Numbered from the stretch's first letter, positions 1-8,919 are shown. The stretch: DNA of 53,431 nt from Amphritea sp. (GCA_025800245.1 JAOXSA010000524.1:1-53431); one strand, 5' to 3'. The notes: generated by a model not told the origin, from the sequence alone. Translations and numbers: made by a program.

Positions 1-114
1 ATTGGCGATTATCTGATGCAGTATTACAACTGGGAAAGACCGCATCAGTACAACAACGGACTGCCTCCAGCGCAAGCAGAGGAAAATCCTAATTTACTGT
101 CCGGTATTAGTTGA
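1..114 (+). CDS. IS3-family transposase (OrfB-type integrase core), C-terminal fragment
   Basis: Frame 1 is open from the first base to a TGA at 112-114 and encodes the end of a DDE-type integrase. The visible motif YYNWERPHQYNNGLPPA matches the conserved C-terminal end of IS3-family OrfB transposases, where a tyrosine/asparagine-rich stretch, RPH and a PPA motif follow the last catalytic glutamate. The catalytic residues themselves lie upstream of the window. The truncation is caused by the window edge, not by a visible mutation. Confidence 0.85.
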   Translation: MGDYLMQYYNWERPHQYNNGLPPAQAEENPNLLSGIS

Positions 115-122
115 CCACTACA
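1..122 (+). mobile_element. Right end of an IS3-family insertion sequence (truncated by window start)
   Basis: Only the 3' end of the element is in view. It contains the last 37 codons of an integrase-type transposase and then a terminal sequence, TTGACCACTACA (111-122), that overlaps the stop codon. Read inwards this end starts TGTAGTGGTCAA, the TG...CA type of end found in IS3-family elements. The exact end (base 122) and the family are inferred from this short stretch. The left end, the first reading frame and any target duplication lie outside the window, so activity cannot be judged. It borders the defence region and fits with that region being accessory DNA. Confidence 0.7.
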
Positions 123-565
123 TTAGTAGCTAATGTAGTACTTATTAATAGTGCTTTATTAGTTGCTTCTTAGTTCATAGAGCTGACTGTGATGCTCCTA
201 AGGGCTTTGGTCTTTAGGGGCGTTAGCTGAGCTGATTTTAACCTCGCGCTTTCCCACCCCACCCCCTGAATGTTTCGGTTTTCAGGGGCCTTTTTGCTTA
301 CTTAATGCAGGCCTGAAGGAAGGCTGCTAGTGCTCGTGTTTTCTATAAAAGCTTAGTTAGCAAAGAAAGATACAAGATAACCAGAAACTGATAGCACGAG
401 AGTACCCGCATTTTGCTATCCCTTAGGTAAGGTTTAGCGAAAACCTGAATCAGGGCTTTCATTGGAGGATCGCGGCTTCGTTCATTATCCCGGCTCTCCC
501 ATCAAATGGGACCTAGGATAAATTGGGTATCGTTATCCTATCTATACCCAATGTGCCACTGTTTA
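115..565. other. Non-coding stretch between the IS end and the next gene
   Basis: No convincing gene is visible here. It contains one good rho-independent terminator (263-297) and an inverted repeat ATTGGGTAT/ATACCCAAT (522-530 and 544-552). The inverted repeat sits just beyond the stop codon of the minus-strand gene and could help end its transcript, though no clear T-run follows on that strand. The remainder looks like decayed accessory DNA. Confidence 0.5.
263..297 (+). terminator. Rho-independent terminator
   Basis: An 8-bp perfect stem CCCCTGAA/TTCAGGGG (263-270, 281-288) closes a 10-nt loop and is followed by CCTTTTTG. The T-run is on the plus strand, so it would stop transcription leaving the IS element or a gene once lying upstream. 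Confidence 0.7.
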
Positions 566-1474
566 TTAACTATCTGAATTTTTAAGTTTTTTATTAGAGC
601 TTAGGTTGGCATTATAGAAATGGTTGGCAATGTTCTTAACAGCCGATAAAAAGATAGAGGGATCGCAATCACCGCGGAGCGAGTGACAAGCATCACACTC
701 CACGTGCCAATTATTATTTATCGAATAACCCTTTTTGCGGATAACGCCACAATAGTCGCACTCGCCAGGAGTGTGTCTTTTCAACATGCGTTTTACACGA
801 GCCTTACCTTCACTTTCGTATCGAACTTTCTTAGCAATGGGAATCGAAATACCATCTGGACCCTTTAAGTAAAACAGATCAACATCTATCAAAGACTCAT
901 CAGGAATCAGATTGTAGATATGCTTTGTCACTACAACGTAGCCATGTTTTTCGCCAGAAGAAATGATAAGTTTTTTATAATCTTTAGGTAGATTAGTGTC
1001 ATTAGGCGATTTTGCTTGCCAGCTTTTTACAACGCAGCCAGAGAACTTTACTATCTCTTTGCTGGCTTGATCAGAATGATATGGGCCAATGGACCTCAAC
1101 TCAGGCCGTGGTTTCTGTATTCGGGGGTCTTCAGCGATTTTATTATAGATGTTCTGCGTGTCTGACTTGTACTTCTCCCAACAAGCATGAACAGGCCAAG
1201 GTGCTCCACTAAGCTCGTCTAATAGAACAGCATCACCGTTGCCATTGGAGTGGAAGAAAACAGGCTTATCACACCACCAACACTTCGTTGGCCGTGTCGC
1301 TCTTTCAGAAAAATCATTGAATGGAGCTGGAGTATAGATAGTCGATATAGCAGAGTTATTACAATAGTGGCGTCCAGAACCGTCCAGTTCAAACGGCTGC
1401 CAACCATTAATAGTCTCTGTCATGATGATTGGTCGATTACATTTTCGACAATCTCGCCGATATGCGTCAGACAT
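566..1474 (-). CDS. Cysteine-rich hypothetical protein with zinc-ribbon-like pairs
   Basis: I do not recognise this 302-residue protein. The start at 1474 is well supported by an AAGGAGG ribosome site 5 bases upstream. Three cysteine pairs are visible: CRKC near residue 9, CWWC near residue 66, and a C-terminal group CDYCG followed by CDAC around residues 240-262. This spacing suggests bound zinc, as in zinc ribbons or degenerate HNH-like folds, but I see no complete HNH motif. There is no signal peptide or membrane segment. It lies between an IS end and a defence operon and is transcribed the same way as that operon, after a gap of about 217 bases. A defence or mobile-element role is possible only by association. 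Confidence 0.7.
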   Translation of the reverse strand: MSDAYRRDCRKCNRPIIMTETINGWQPFELDGSGRHYCNNSAISTIYTPAPFNDFSERATRPTKCWWCDKPVFFHSNGNGDAVLLDELSGAPWPVHACWEKYKSDTQNIYNKIAEDPRIQKPRPELRSIGPYHSDQASKEIVKFSGCVVKSWQAKSPNDTNLPKDYKKLIISSGEKHGYVVVTKHIYNLIPDESLIDVDLFYLKGPDGISIPIAKKVRYESEGKARVKRMLKRHTPGECDYCGVIRKKGYSINNNWHVECDACHSLRGDCDPSIFLSAVKNIANHFYNANLSSNKKLKNSDS

Positions 1475-1691
1475 AAGCGCCTCCTTGCTTACGAATCATA
1501 CTTACCCCTATGAGTTAGAATCCTAATAGATTTAGATCATCATACCTAAACTGGTTGGCTGAATTCTTAGCAGATTATCATACCAAGAGAGTGTTGTTGG
1601 ACAAGAGCTGCGGCGGCCCTGGTACTTAAGAAAACTGATACCATTTACTAAATTCTAAAATTTGCTATTTGGTTTCTGCTAATTACGTAGC

Positions 1692-2606
1692 CTACAAATA
1701 TTGCTTAGAATTAGTAAGGCATTTTCGTTTCGTCAGCGGTGCGGTGACGTAATCTTCGTCGAGGAATCGCACCAGTTCTTTCAATTGTTTCTTGTCTGCG
1801 GGTATAACGATCTTTCCGTCGTCATCCAATTCAATGCTGATGTGATGTTCTTCAGGCAGTTCTTGATTGAAATTGTCCGCAACGGATCGAATATCACTGA
1901 CCTGCAGATCTTTGAGTACATGGTTTTTCTGCAACAAAGCGATTTTCTTGCGGATAATCGAATCAGCGTTCTCTTTGAAGCTGGAAGCATCTTCAAGGCT
2001 AAATAGTTCGCTTGCGGCAAAGGTATCAAGGTCTGCGTCGGTTGCCTCCTGGTAGTAATCGGCAAGATCCAGGAATCGCTTGGTGTTGTGGTACGAGCTG
2101 AAAAAGAGCGTGCCGTTGTCAAAATGGGCAGTGAGTTTGTCCTGCAGGATCAGGCCTGGTTCTTCGAGTTTCTTGTAGGTGTCTCCGGAATGTATAGGCA
2201 AGCCATACAAAGTAAATCTGTTTGACAATAGTCTCCCAGTATCGAATGCCTGAAAACTAACTTGCTTGTACTGGTCGTTCCAGACACCGCTAAACAGGGC
2301 TTTGATCTTGTGGGTCTCGTTATTCAGATTGAGAACCTGGCAGGTCAGTGGATTGGCAATGGCGTCGCTGATGACGCCGGAAAGCGGATAGTCGGCTATG
2401 GTGAATATTTCACCGGGATCGACGTTGTAGCTACCACTGAACGCTATCTCTGTTTTGTCACCCAGAAATGCCGCCTGTTGCTCGGCAAACATAGCGGCAA
2501 GTTCCTGATTCAGAGCAGCCGTGAGCGGCACGCGTCGCACCGGCTGTTGCGTGTCATCCAGCAGGGCGAACAGTCCTGCGCTGTTGTTTTGATTAGCTTG
2601 CGGCAT
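1692..2606 (-). CDS. kwaB: Kiwa-type anti-phage protein KwaB (DUF4868 family)
   Basis: This 304-residue soluble protein fits the DUF4868/KwaB family in length and layout. The central part has the family's pattern of a predicted strand with FDTGRLL, then NGTLFF and a phenylalanine-rich helix (residues about 115-185). The C-terminus has FLDEDYVTAPLT followed by a serine-lysine pair, like the conserved end of DUF4868 proteins. In studied Kiwa systems KwaB is the DNA-binding effector that interferes with phage replication after KwaA senses the attack at the membrane. The gene overlaps the upstream kwaA-like gene by 14 bases, so the two are probably translated together. The assignment is from remembered family patterns, not a profile search. 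Confidence 0.75.
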   Translation of the reverse strand: MPQANQNNSAGLFALLDDTQQPVRRVPLTAALNQELAAMFAEQQAAFLGDKTEIAFSGSYNVDPGEIFTIADYPLSGVISDAIANPLTCQVLNLNNETHKIKALFSGVWNDQYKQVSFQAFDTGRLLSNRFTLYGLPIHSGDTYKKLEEPGLILQDKLTAHFDNGTLFFSSYHNTKRFLDLADYYQEATDADLDTFAASELFSLEDASSFKENADSIIRKKIALLQKNHVLKDLQVSDIRSVADNFNQELPEEHHISIELDDDGKIVIPADKKQLKELVRFLDEDYVTAPLTKRKCLTNSKQYL

Positions 2607-3129
2607 GGTTGGTATCCAAAATCATGTATTCGGTTAGCTGCACCACTTGAGTAACGCTCTTGCAGTGGGTGATGTCCTGCCGAGTGATTAGCACGTAGGT
2701 AATATCGCCTTCGATGGTGACTTCGTAAAAATGGTAGCCGAACAGGCCTAACAACGGATTGAAGTGATAGGCGTGTGAGTTGTAAACGATGAAGAAAAAC
2801 ACCACGGCGACAAAAATCAGCACCGGCACGCTGATGGTGGTCTGGCTCTGATTGATCAAGGGTAGCAGATAGACCAGCAGAAAGCCGACGATCTCCTTAT
2901 CCACGGTTTTCACTGCCTTGATTTTCACTGGAAGTGGCTCCAGCCCTTGCGGTGCAACCGATAGTCTGATCAGGCCAAAGCACAACAGCGCCAAGGCAGC
3001 AGCTGCGAGAAGATAAGGCCAGCCCTGTTGCCACTGCCATGTCTTGCTTAACTCGACAAACCACAGCGTCAGGAATATAGGTGCCAGCGAGGTGGCGACC
3101 AGTGATAACTTGGCGAACTTGTTAAGCAT
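2593..3129 (-). CDS. kwaA: Kiwa-type membrane protein KwaA (four transmembrane segments)
   Basis: Starting from the ATG at 3129 the protein has 178 residues. Four hydrophobic segments are visible at about residues 8-27, 36-57, 79-93 and 99-117, then a cytoplasmic tail of about 60 residues. This matches the size and topology of KwaA, the membrane sensor of Kiwa. The ATG at 3129 is preferred over an upstream one at 3165 because it follows GAGGCGG and overlaps the hsdS stop by only 8 bases, a usual coupling geometry. Sequence similarity to known KwaA is hard to judge by eye. The call leans on topology, size and the KwaB-like gene next door. Confidence 0.65.
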   Translation of the reverse strand: MLNKFAKLSLVATSLAPIFLTLWFVELSKTWQWQQGWPYLLAAAALALLCFGLIRLSVAPQGLEPLPVKIKAVKTVDKEIVGFLLVYLLPLINQSQTTISVPVLIFVAVVFFFIVYNSHAYHFNPLLGLFGYHFYEVTIEGDITYVLITRQDITHCKSVTQVVQLTEYMILDTNHAAS

Positions 3130-4450
3130 TAGCCGCCTCGGGAGAACCTTGCGTGAAAGCCTCAAGCAATACGGCCTGCATCAGGGCATCGGCATGGCTC
3201 TGGTTTTGGGTGATTTGTGTTTCTAGTTGGTCGCAGATATCAAGGAGAGCTGCTACTTTGGTGGCAATGGCTTGTTGTTCAAGCAACGAAGGGATAGGCA
3301 TCAAATGCGTGTACACTTTTGTTTGGTTCACGAAAGGAATGTTCACGCCCTTTACTTGATCATAAAGCCACCGAGAGAAACGCGTTGATGTTAAGTACAA
3401 ATAGAGCCACTTAGAGATATCGTGGAAATATACATCCATCCGTCCAACCCGTTGATACAGGATTGATGGGACGTCAGAGTCAGACAGGGTTGCAACCTTT
3501 AATCTCCCACCAAGCAAGGGACGATTCAAAGCCATAACGATGTCACCAGATTTCAACTCAAGAAAAGGATGCTCTTCCAAATAGCTTTCCGGCAGATACA
3601 CCGTGGTTTCCCACGATGTTTTGCCAATACTTACATTTGCTATTTGAAATAACCGGACACCTTCCTGCGTGTATTCAGATTTTGTAAAACCTTTACCGGA
3701 CGAAATTGATGTCAAATCACCAACACGACACCACTCCCATCCCTTCGGCAATTCAAACGGTTTTTCATCATCGCTGATCGGTGGCAGTGCCTTCTGTTTT
3801 TTGATTTTCTTGGCTTTGATCAGTTCGGCTTTTTCAGCAGCGATGCGTTTTAGCAATTCGCTGGCGGGTTCGACATCGAGGTTTTCTGCACGCCAGTTGG
3901 CGGTGAGTTTGCCTTCGATGGCTTCCTGCAGTATCTGTTGGCGGAGTTTTTTAAGCAGGGTTTGTTGGTGGGTAAGTTCGTCTTTTAGCTCGCTCTCTTC
4001 TGTGGCAATTGACTTAAATTGCTCAACAATCTCCGTTTGCCGCTCGATGCTGGGCAAAGGAATTTCAATACCTTTAATTTTTGTAACTGAAAGAGCAACG
4101 TTGGCAGCTCCGCTCATCAGAGGGACAAGAATCTGATCTTTGAGCTGAGAAAGATAAAGGTGCAGAAACTGAATATTCAATTCTTGTGCATCATTGGCAG
4201 TCAGCGCGACCAGTATTGTGCCTAGCGCAAACTTACCTTCTTGATAATGCACATTTTTCAAGCTCGCATGGCCATGGCCCGTCGAAGAGACTAGAGGGAT
4301 GCAAACAGCTCTCGTATCGAACTGAAAAGAGTTACAGGTTTTTCTTTCTGCCCCGGTTGTTACCAGTGGATAATCACCCGGCTCAGCCTTAGCCAATCCC
4401 GTTTCACCTTTCTGAAAATCACAAATTTCCTTGAGCTTTACAACACGCAC
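3122..4450 (-). CDS. hsdS: Type I restriction-modification specificity subunit HsdS
   Basis: The protein (442 residues) has the two-fold architecture of HsdS: two target-recognition domains, about residues 1-130 and 225-370, each followed by a long helical spacer. The first spacer carries IPLPSIERQTEIVEQF and a long charged helix. The second carries PIPSLLEQQAIATKV, the usual conserved repeat. It sets the DNA sequence bound by the HsdM2S methylase and HsdR2M2S restriction complexes. The target sequence cannot be read from the protein alone. The start is a GTG that shares one base with the hsdM stop codon, so translation is coupled to hsdM. Confidence 0.93.
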   Translation of the reverse strand: MRVVKLKEICDFQKGETGLAKAEPGDYPLVTTGAERKTCNSFQFDTRAVCIPLVSSTGHGHASLKNVHYQEGKFALGTILVALTANDAQELNIQFLHLYLSQLKDQILVPLMSGAANVALSVTKIKGIEIPLPSIERQTEIVEQFKSIATEESELKDELTHQQTLLKKLRQQILQEAIEGKLTANWRAENLDVEPASELLKRIAAEKAELIKAKKIKKQKALPPISDDEKPFELPKGWEWCRVGDLTSISSGKGFTKSEYTQEGVRLFQIANVSIGKTSWETTVYLPESYLEEHPFLELKSGDIVMALNRPLLGGRLKVATLSDSDVPSILYQRVGRMDVYFHDISKWLYLYLTSTRFSRWLYDQVKGVNIPFVNQTKVYTHLMPIPSLLEQQAIATKVAALLDICDQLETQITQNQSHADALMQAVLLEAFTQGSPEAANA

Positions 4451-5907
4451 TACTGCAACTCCTTCCGCAATTGCGCCAACAACTCATCACCCTTGATAAA
4501 AGACTGATGCAGCAGATCCAGCAGCTCGGTACTGCTGTGTTGCTTTTCTTCTTCGGGCTGATGAGGGTTTTTGATATCAAGGTTGTAGCCACTGGCTTTG
4601 ATGGTGTCGATATCCACCTGCCAGGCCTGTTCGTTGGTCTCTCTCCCTGCTCTATCAACACCGCCCCACCACTGCTTCAAGCTTTCGAACTCTGCCTTTT
4701 GGATCGGCTTGGTTTTTGAGTAAGCCTTGTAGCCTTCTGGTAGTTGATGCTGGTAGTACCAGACTGTTTTTGTCGGTTCGCCCTTGGTGAAGAACAATAG
4801 GTTAGTGGCTACCGAGGCGTAGGGCTGGAACACCGAGTTGGGTAGGCGCACGATGGTGTGCAGGTTGCAGTCTTCGAGCAGTTTCTGGCGGATACGCTGC
4901 TTTACGCCATCGCCGGTTAGGGAACCATCAGGCAAGACGATGGCAGCGCGGCCTCCGTCTTTAAGCAGGTGGATCATCAGAATCAGGAACAGGTCTGCCG
5001 ATTCCTTGGTGCGGTAGGTCTGCGGAAAGTTGTTCTCGTTGTTGTTGGAGACCACACCACCGAAAGGCGGATTGGCGAGGATCACATCGACCCGATCTTT
5101 GCGGGTGTATTCGGTGAGCGGGCGTTGCAAGGAATCACCGTAGCGGATGTTGGGGCTGGTGATGTCATGCAGAATCAGATTGGTATTGCCGAGCATGTAG
5201 GGCAGCGGCTTGTATTCCCAGCCTTGCACATTGTGGCCTATGGCCTCGTGTTGTTCTCCGGTCGTGGTAGAGGCCTTCAAGTGTTCGATAGCTGCGGTGA
5301 GGAAGCCACCGGTGCCGCAGGCTGGATCGAGCAGCCTTTCATCCAGTGTTGGATTGACCATCTCGGTCATAAACTCCGTCACGGCGCGTGGAGTATAGAA
5401 CTCGCCCAGAGTGCCAGCACTTTGTAGTTCGCTGAGGAAAGTCTCGTAAATCTGGCCGAACAGGTGCAGATCTTTGCTGTTGTTGAAGTTGATTTCGTTG
5501 AGCTTGTTGATCACCTGGCGCAGGTGAATGCCTGACTTCATATAGTTGTAGTTATTGGCAAAGACCTCGTGAACCAGAATGGCGCGATTACCAGCAGCGC
5601 TGCCTGGTGTCGCGGTAGAAAGGTCGATATTGGCGAGGGTTGGGAAGAGTTGTTCGTCAACGAACTCGCGCAACTCATCGCCGGTCATGCCTTCATCATC
5701 GCCAGCCCATACATCCCAGTGCAGCTTTGCAGGGATGGGCGAGACGTAATCATCGTCCATCAGCTCCAGTTCTTTGTCTTTATCGCTGAAGATCTTCAGA
5801 AACAGCATCCAGCCCAGTTGCAGTATGCGCAGTTCGTCACTGCCGGTGCCGGTGTCCTGGCGCATGATGTTGCGCGCTGATTTCACAATGCCTGATATGT
5901 TGGTCAT
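4450..5907 (-). CDS. hsdM: Type I DNA methyltransferase subunit HsdM
   Basis: This 485-residue protein has the N-terminal HsdM helical domain and then an N6-adenine methyltransferase core. The AdoMet-binding motif DPACGTG lies at 194-200 and the catalytic NPPF at 279-282. The substrate is adenine in the bipartite site chosen by HsdS; methylation protects the host and the same subunit is part of the restriction complex. It lies 20 bases downstream of hsdR and overlaps hsdS by one base. No key residue is missing, so it looks functional. Confidence 0.95.
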   Translation of the reverse strand: MTNISGIVKSARNIMRQDTGTGSDELRILQLGWMLFLKIFSDKDKELELMDDDYVSPIPAKLHWDVWAGDDEGMTGDELREFVDEQLFPTLANIDLSTATPGSAAGNRAILVHEVFANNYNYMKSGIHLRQVINKLNEINFNNSKDLHLFGQIYETFLSELQSAGTLGEFYTPRAVTEFMTEMVNPTLDERLLDPACGTGGFLTAAIEHLKASTTTGEQHEAIGHNVQGWEYKPLPYMLGNTNLILHDITSPNIRYGDSLQRPLTEYTRKDRVDVILANPPFGGVVSNNNENNFPQTYRTKESADLFLILMIHLLKDGGRAAIVLPDGSLTGDGVKQRIRQKLLEDCNLHTIVRLPNSVFQPYASVATNLLFFTKGEPTKTVWYYQHQLPEGYKAYSKTKPIQKAEFESLKQWWGGVDRAGRETNEQAWQVDIDTIKASGYNLDIKNPHQPEEEKQHSSTELLDLLHQSFIKGDELLAQLRKELQ

Positions 5908-5927
5908 AGGTTCCTGCTTTTTTGTTG

Positions 5928-8330
5928 CTATGCGGCCGTGTAGAGGGCCAGTTCGAGTTCATTGAGTGCCTGGATGTAGCCGGCTTTGCCACCGAAGAGT
6001 TTGACGATTTCGGTCGGGGTGCCGAAGTGGTCGAACGGATTGACCTTGAGAATTTTGATGTCCTCGATGTTTTCGATACCTTCGTCTGCGTATTTGTCGA
6101 GCAGCGCATCCAACACTTTGCGAGCCTGATCACCATACTGGGTAAACACATTGCGCTTTTTGACTTGTTTGGAGCGTTCGGCACGAGTCAATGGCGGTTG
6201 ATCAAAGGCCGTGTGGCAGATCATGTCGAACAGATCCATTTCTTTGCCGATGGCCTCTTTCAGGTTTTCAATCACGATGCCCTGTTCGGCGAGTTCCTCG
6301 ATGATGGCTTGCTTCTTGTCGGCGCTGTTCCATTTGTTGAGGAAGTCATCTAGTGACTGGTAGTGCTCCCGCACTTTCTGGCGGGTGTAATCCTTGAGAC
6401 TGCCTGTGATCAGTTTGCCGTCGCCGTCCATGTATTGAATGCGTTCGTTGAGCACCGATACATCAACGCCGTTAACGTAATACTTTTCGCGGGGTTCGGC
6501 GATAATATCGCCGCCATCGATTAAATGTGGCTCGCTGGGATCGTCGTAAGCCTCTGGGGCATCAAAAGTGACTTCGTCGCCATCTTCATCAGTTAGCGTG
6601 GTGTCGTCCTGCAGTTCGTCTTCGATACTGTCGAATTCGTCATCCTGCCCAAGCTCTTTTACACGTACCGGGTCGCCATCGAAATCCGGATCGGCAAACA
6701 AGTCGGTGACGTTTCGAAAATCGAGAATGGTGAAGAAGCTTTTTCCATACTCCTCGTTGATGCGGGTGCCGCGGCCGATGATCTGTTTGAATTCGGTCAT
6801 GGAGCCGATATTGCTATCGAGCACAATCAGCTTGCAGGTTTGAGCATCAACGCCCGTGGTCATCAGCTTGGAAGTGGTGGCGATAACGGGGTAGCGTTCT
6901 TCCGGGTTGATAAAGTTATCCAGCTCGCGTTTGCCCTCGTCATTGTCGCCTGTGATCTGCATGACGTATTTGGCGTTTTGCGCCATCAGATCGCTATTGG
7001 CATTGGCGAGTGCTGTGCGCATCCGTTGTGCGTGATCGATATCTACGCAAAAGACAATGGTCTTGTCGAAGCGGTTGGTTTTGTTCAAGAACTCGGAAAT
7101 TCTGTTCGCTACCGTTTGTGTGCGTTCATCGATGACCAAATTCTTGTCGTAGTCTTTTCGGTTATAAACACGATCATCTACCAGTTGTCCGCTCTTGTCT
7201 GTCTTACCCATTTCAGGACGCCAACCTTCTAGATCAACATTGAGGCCGACTCGAACTACCTTGTAAGGGGCCAGAAAGCCGTCCTGAATGCCTTGCTTGA
7301 GTGAATAGGTGTAGATCGGGTCACCAAAATACTCGGTACTGGAGACGGTTTCGGTTTCTTTGGGTGTGGCGGTCAGGCCGATGTGTGTGGCTGAGCCAAA
7401 GTAATCGAGTATTTCTCGCCAGGCGCTGTCTTCGGCTGCACTGCCGCGGTGGCACTCGTCGATGACGATCAAATCGAAAAAGTCCTGACTGAACTCACGA
7501 TAGGCGTCCTTGTCCTCGTCGTAGTTGGTCAGCCCTTGGTAGAGCGCAAGATAGATTTCATAGGATTTGTCGATCTGTTTGTGCTTGATGACCGTCATCT
7601 TGTCCTTGAAGTGGCGGAAGTCACCACGGCGGGTTTGGTCGATCAATGCATTTCGGTCAGCGAGAAAAAGGATGCGTTTCTTTGCACCGGCTTTCCAAAG
7701 TCTATGGATGATCTGGAAGGCGGTGTAGGTCTTTCCTGTACCTGTTGCCATGGTCAATAGAATGCGCTGCTGGCCTCTCGCTATAGCCTCTACAGTCCGG
7801 TTTATAGCAATTTGCTGGTAGTAGCGAGGATTGCGTCCACTGCCATCAAAGAAGTAGTCCTGTGAAGCGAGCTGTGCAGCAGAGTCTGTCTCAATGCCCT
7901 TGTATTTCTTATAGCGCTGCCAAAGTTCATCAGGTGATGGAAAAGCATCAAGAGGGATTTCCCGTTCTATCTGTCCGCTGGAGCAGGTTCTGTCGTGCTC
8001 ATGGAACGCATCCCCGTTACTGCTGAATACAGTTGGGATATCAAGAATGGTGGCGTAGTTGATGCCTTGTTGAATCCCTGCGCGGACGGATTGCTTGTTG
8101 TCCTTCGCCTCAATGATTGCGATGGGGATATTGGCTTTGTAGTAGAGGATGTAGTCTGCGCGTTTGCGCTTGCCACGAGACGTCAGATTACCTTTAACGT
8201 AAATGCGACCATCCGTAAAACTGACTTCTTCACGAACTTGCTTTTGAATATCCCAGCCAGCATCTTCCAGAGCGGGTGTGATGAATTTGGTACAAATATC
8301 TCGTTCAGATAATTCTTTCTTATTAGTCAT
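5928..8330 (-). CDS. hsdR: Type I restriction endonuclease subunit HsdR
   Basis: From the ATG at 8330 the protein has 800 residues. An N-terminal nuclease domain shows D59 and E74-A-K76, the PD-(D/E)xK pattern. The translocase follows with ATGTGKT at 195-201, DECH at 291-294 and LTATPKETE near 320, then the second helicase half and an EcoEI-type C-terminal domain rich in acidic residues. It cuts unmodified foreign DNA after ATP-driven translocation. An earlier in-frame ATG at 8351 adds seven residues, but the family usually begins near MTNKKEL, so I chose 8330. It heads the operon hsdR-hsdM-hsdS-kwaA-kwaB. Confidence 0.93.
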   Translation of the reverse strand: MTNKKELSERDICTKFITPALEDAGWDIQKQVREEVSFTDGRIYVKGNLTSRGKRKRADYILYYKANIPIAIIEAKDNKQSVRAGIQQGINYATILDIPTVFSSNGDAFHEHDRTCSSGQIEREIPLDAFPSPDELWQRYKKYKGIETDSAAQLASQDYFFDGSGRNPRYYQQIAINRTVEAIARGQQRILLTMATGTGKTYTAFQIIHRLWKAGAKKRILFLADRNALIDQTRRGDFRHFKDKMTVIKHKQIDKSYEIYLALYQGLTNYDEDKDAYREFSQDFFDLIVIDECHRGSAAEDSAWREILDYFGSATHIGLTATPKETETVSSTEYFGDPIYTYSLKQGIQDGFLAPYKVVRVGLNVDLEGWRPEMGKTDKSGQLVDDRVYNRKDYDKNLVIDERTQTVANRISEFLNKTNRFDKTIVFCVDIDHAQRMRTALANANSDLMAQNAKYVMQITGDNDEGKRELDNFINPEERYPVIATTSKLMTTGVDAQTCKLIVLDSNIGSMTEFKQIIGRGTRINEEYGKSFFTILDFRNVTDLFADPDFDGDPVRVKELGQDDEFDSIEDELQDDTTLTDEDGDEVTFDAPEAYDDPSEPHLIDGGDIIAEPREKYYVNGVDVSVLNERIQYMDGDGKLITGSLKDYTRQKVREHYQSLDDFLNKWNSADKKQAIIEELAEQGIVIENLKEAIGKEMDLFDMICHTAFDQPPLTRAERSKQVKKRNVFTQYGDQARKVLDALLDKYADEGIENIEDIKILKVNPFDHFGTPTEIVKLFGGKAGYIQALNELELALYTAA

Positions 8331-8599
8331 GTAGCGATTGCCGCTGTCCATATATCAGTTTCAGGAATGCGATAACCGGGATATGCACTGATCCTTGTAC
8401 TTCTGCGCATCCATTTCTTATGTGCAGAATATGGCTCGTCAATTCTTTAAAAGCAAGTTTAATAATGTTTGCACTGGTGCCACACAGAAATATTATGACG
8501 GAGTACAAACACATGCTGAGTGCCGGAGACTGACACCATTGATAACAACGGGACACTGAGACGCCACAGGCTTCGCTACATGGGGCGTTTAGAAAAGTT

Positions 8600-8686
8600 T
8601 GGTACCAGTGGCCGGACTCGAACCGGCAAGGCCGCGAAGCCGGGGGATTTTGAATCCCCTGTGTCTACCAATTTCACCACACTGGC
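8600..8686 (-). tRNA. tRNA-Leu (anticodon CAA)
   Basis: The reverse strand folds as an 87-nt class II tRNA with encoded CCA. The acceptor stem is GCCAGTG with CACTGGT, the anticodon stem GGGGA/TCCCC encloses loop TTCAAAA (anticodon CAA, reading UUG leucine codons), a long variable arm CGGCTTCGCGGCCTTG follows, and the T-arm has GGTTCGAGTCC. The gene marks the border between the defence region and the core-like region. Confidence 0.96.
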
Positions 8687-8739
8687 ATAGAACTTCGTTT
8701 TTGCAATAATTTCCGATAGTTATCGGTAGCTATGCTATC

Positions 8740-8770
8740 AGTATACTTTAGTATACTTTGTTTGTGTCAA
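8740..8770 (-). promoter_or_regulatory. Candidate promoter of tRNA-Leu
   Basis: On the minus strand a perfect -35 TTGACA (8765-8770) is followed after 19 bases by TATACT (8740-8745), about 54 bases before the tRNA. The spacing is two bases longer than ideal. The palindrome GTATAC occurs twice here (8741, 8751) and again near 8807, and CCGATAGTTATCGG (8713-8726) is another perfect palindrome, so a regulator site is possible. Confidence 0.5.
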
Positions 8771-8837
8771 GCGTTGTTTTGACTAACTCATTGAAATTCC
8801 TAAAAGTATACGTCTAAAAGTGTAAAGACGTTTTCTC

Positions 8838-8876
8838 TTTTGAATCCCCTATGTCTACCAATTCCATCACACTGGC
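8838..8876 (-). pseudogene. Truncated 5' half of a second tRNA-Leu(CAA)
   Basis: These 39 bases repeat the first half of the intact tRNA-Leu, from the acceptor 5' strand to the last base of the anticodon loop, with three mismatches. Similarity stops exactly after the loop, where an unrelated AT-rich sequence begins. The acceptor 3' strand, variable arm and T-arm are missing, so it cannot fold as a tRNA. It sits directly behind a very good promoter, which suggests this is the original tRNA locus, cut in the anticodon loop. Confidence 0.88.
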
Positions 8877-8891
8877 ACAAACGTGGAGCGT

Positions 8892-8919
8892 ATTATACGT
8901 CTCGCGCTTTGGCGGTCAA
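8892..8919 (-). promoter_or_regulatory. Sigma-70 promoter of the truncated tRNA-Leu
   Basis: TTGACC (8914-8919), 16 bases, then TATAAT (8892-8897), followed by a GC-rich stretch and, 15 bases on, the tRNA 5' half. This is a typical stable-RNA promoter, and it now drives only a broken gene and whatever lies beyond it. Confidence 0.7.

Noticed and set aside
8323..8556. Small minus-strand frame upstream of hsdR
   Set aside because: It has no ribosome site, overlaps the hsdR start and resembles no known protein.
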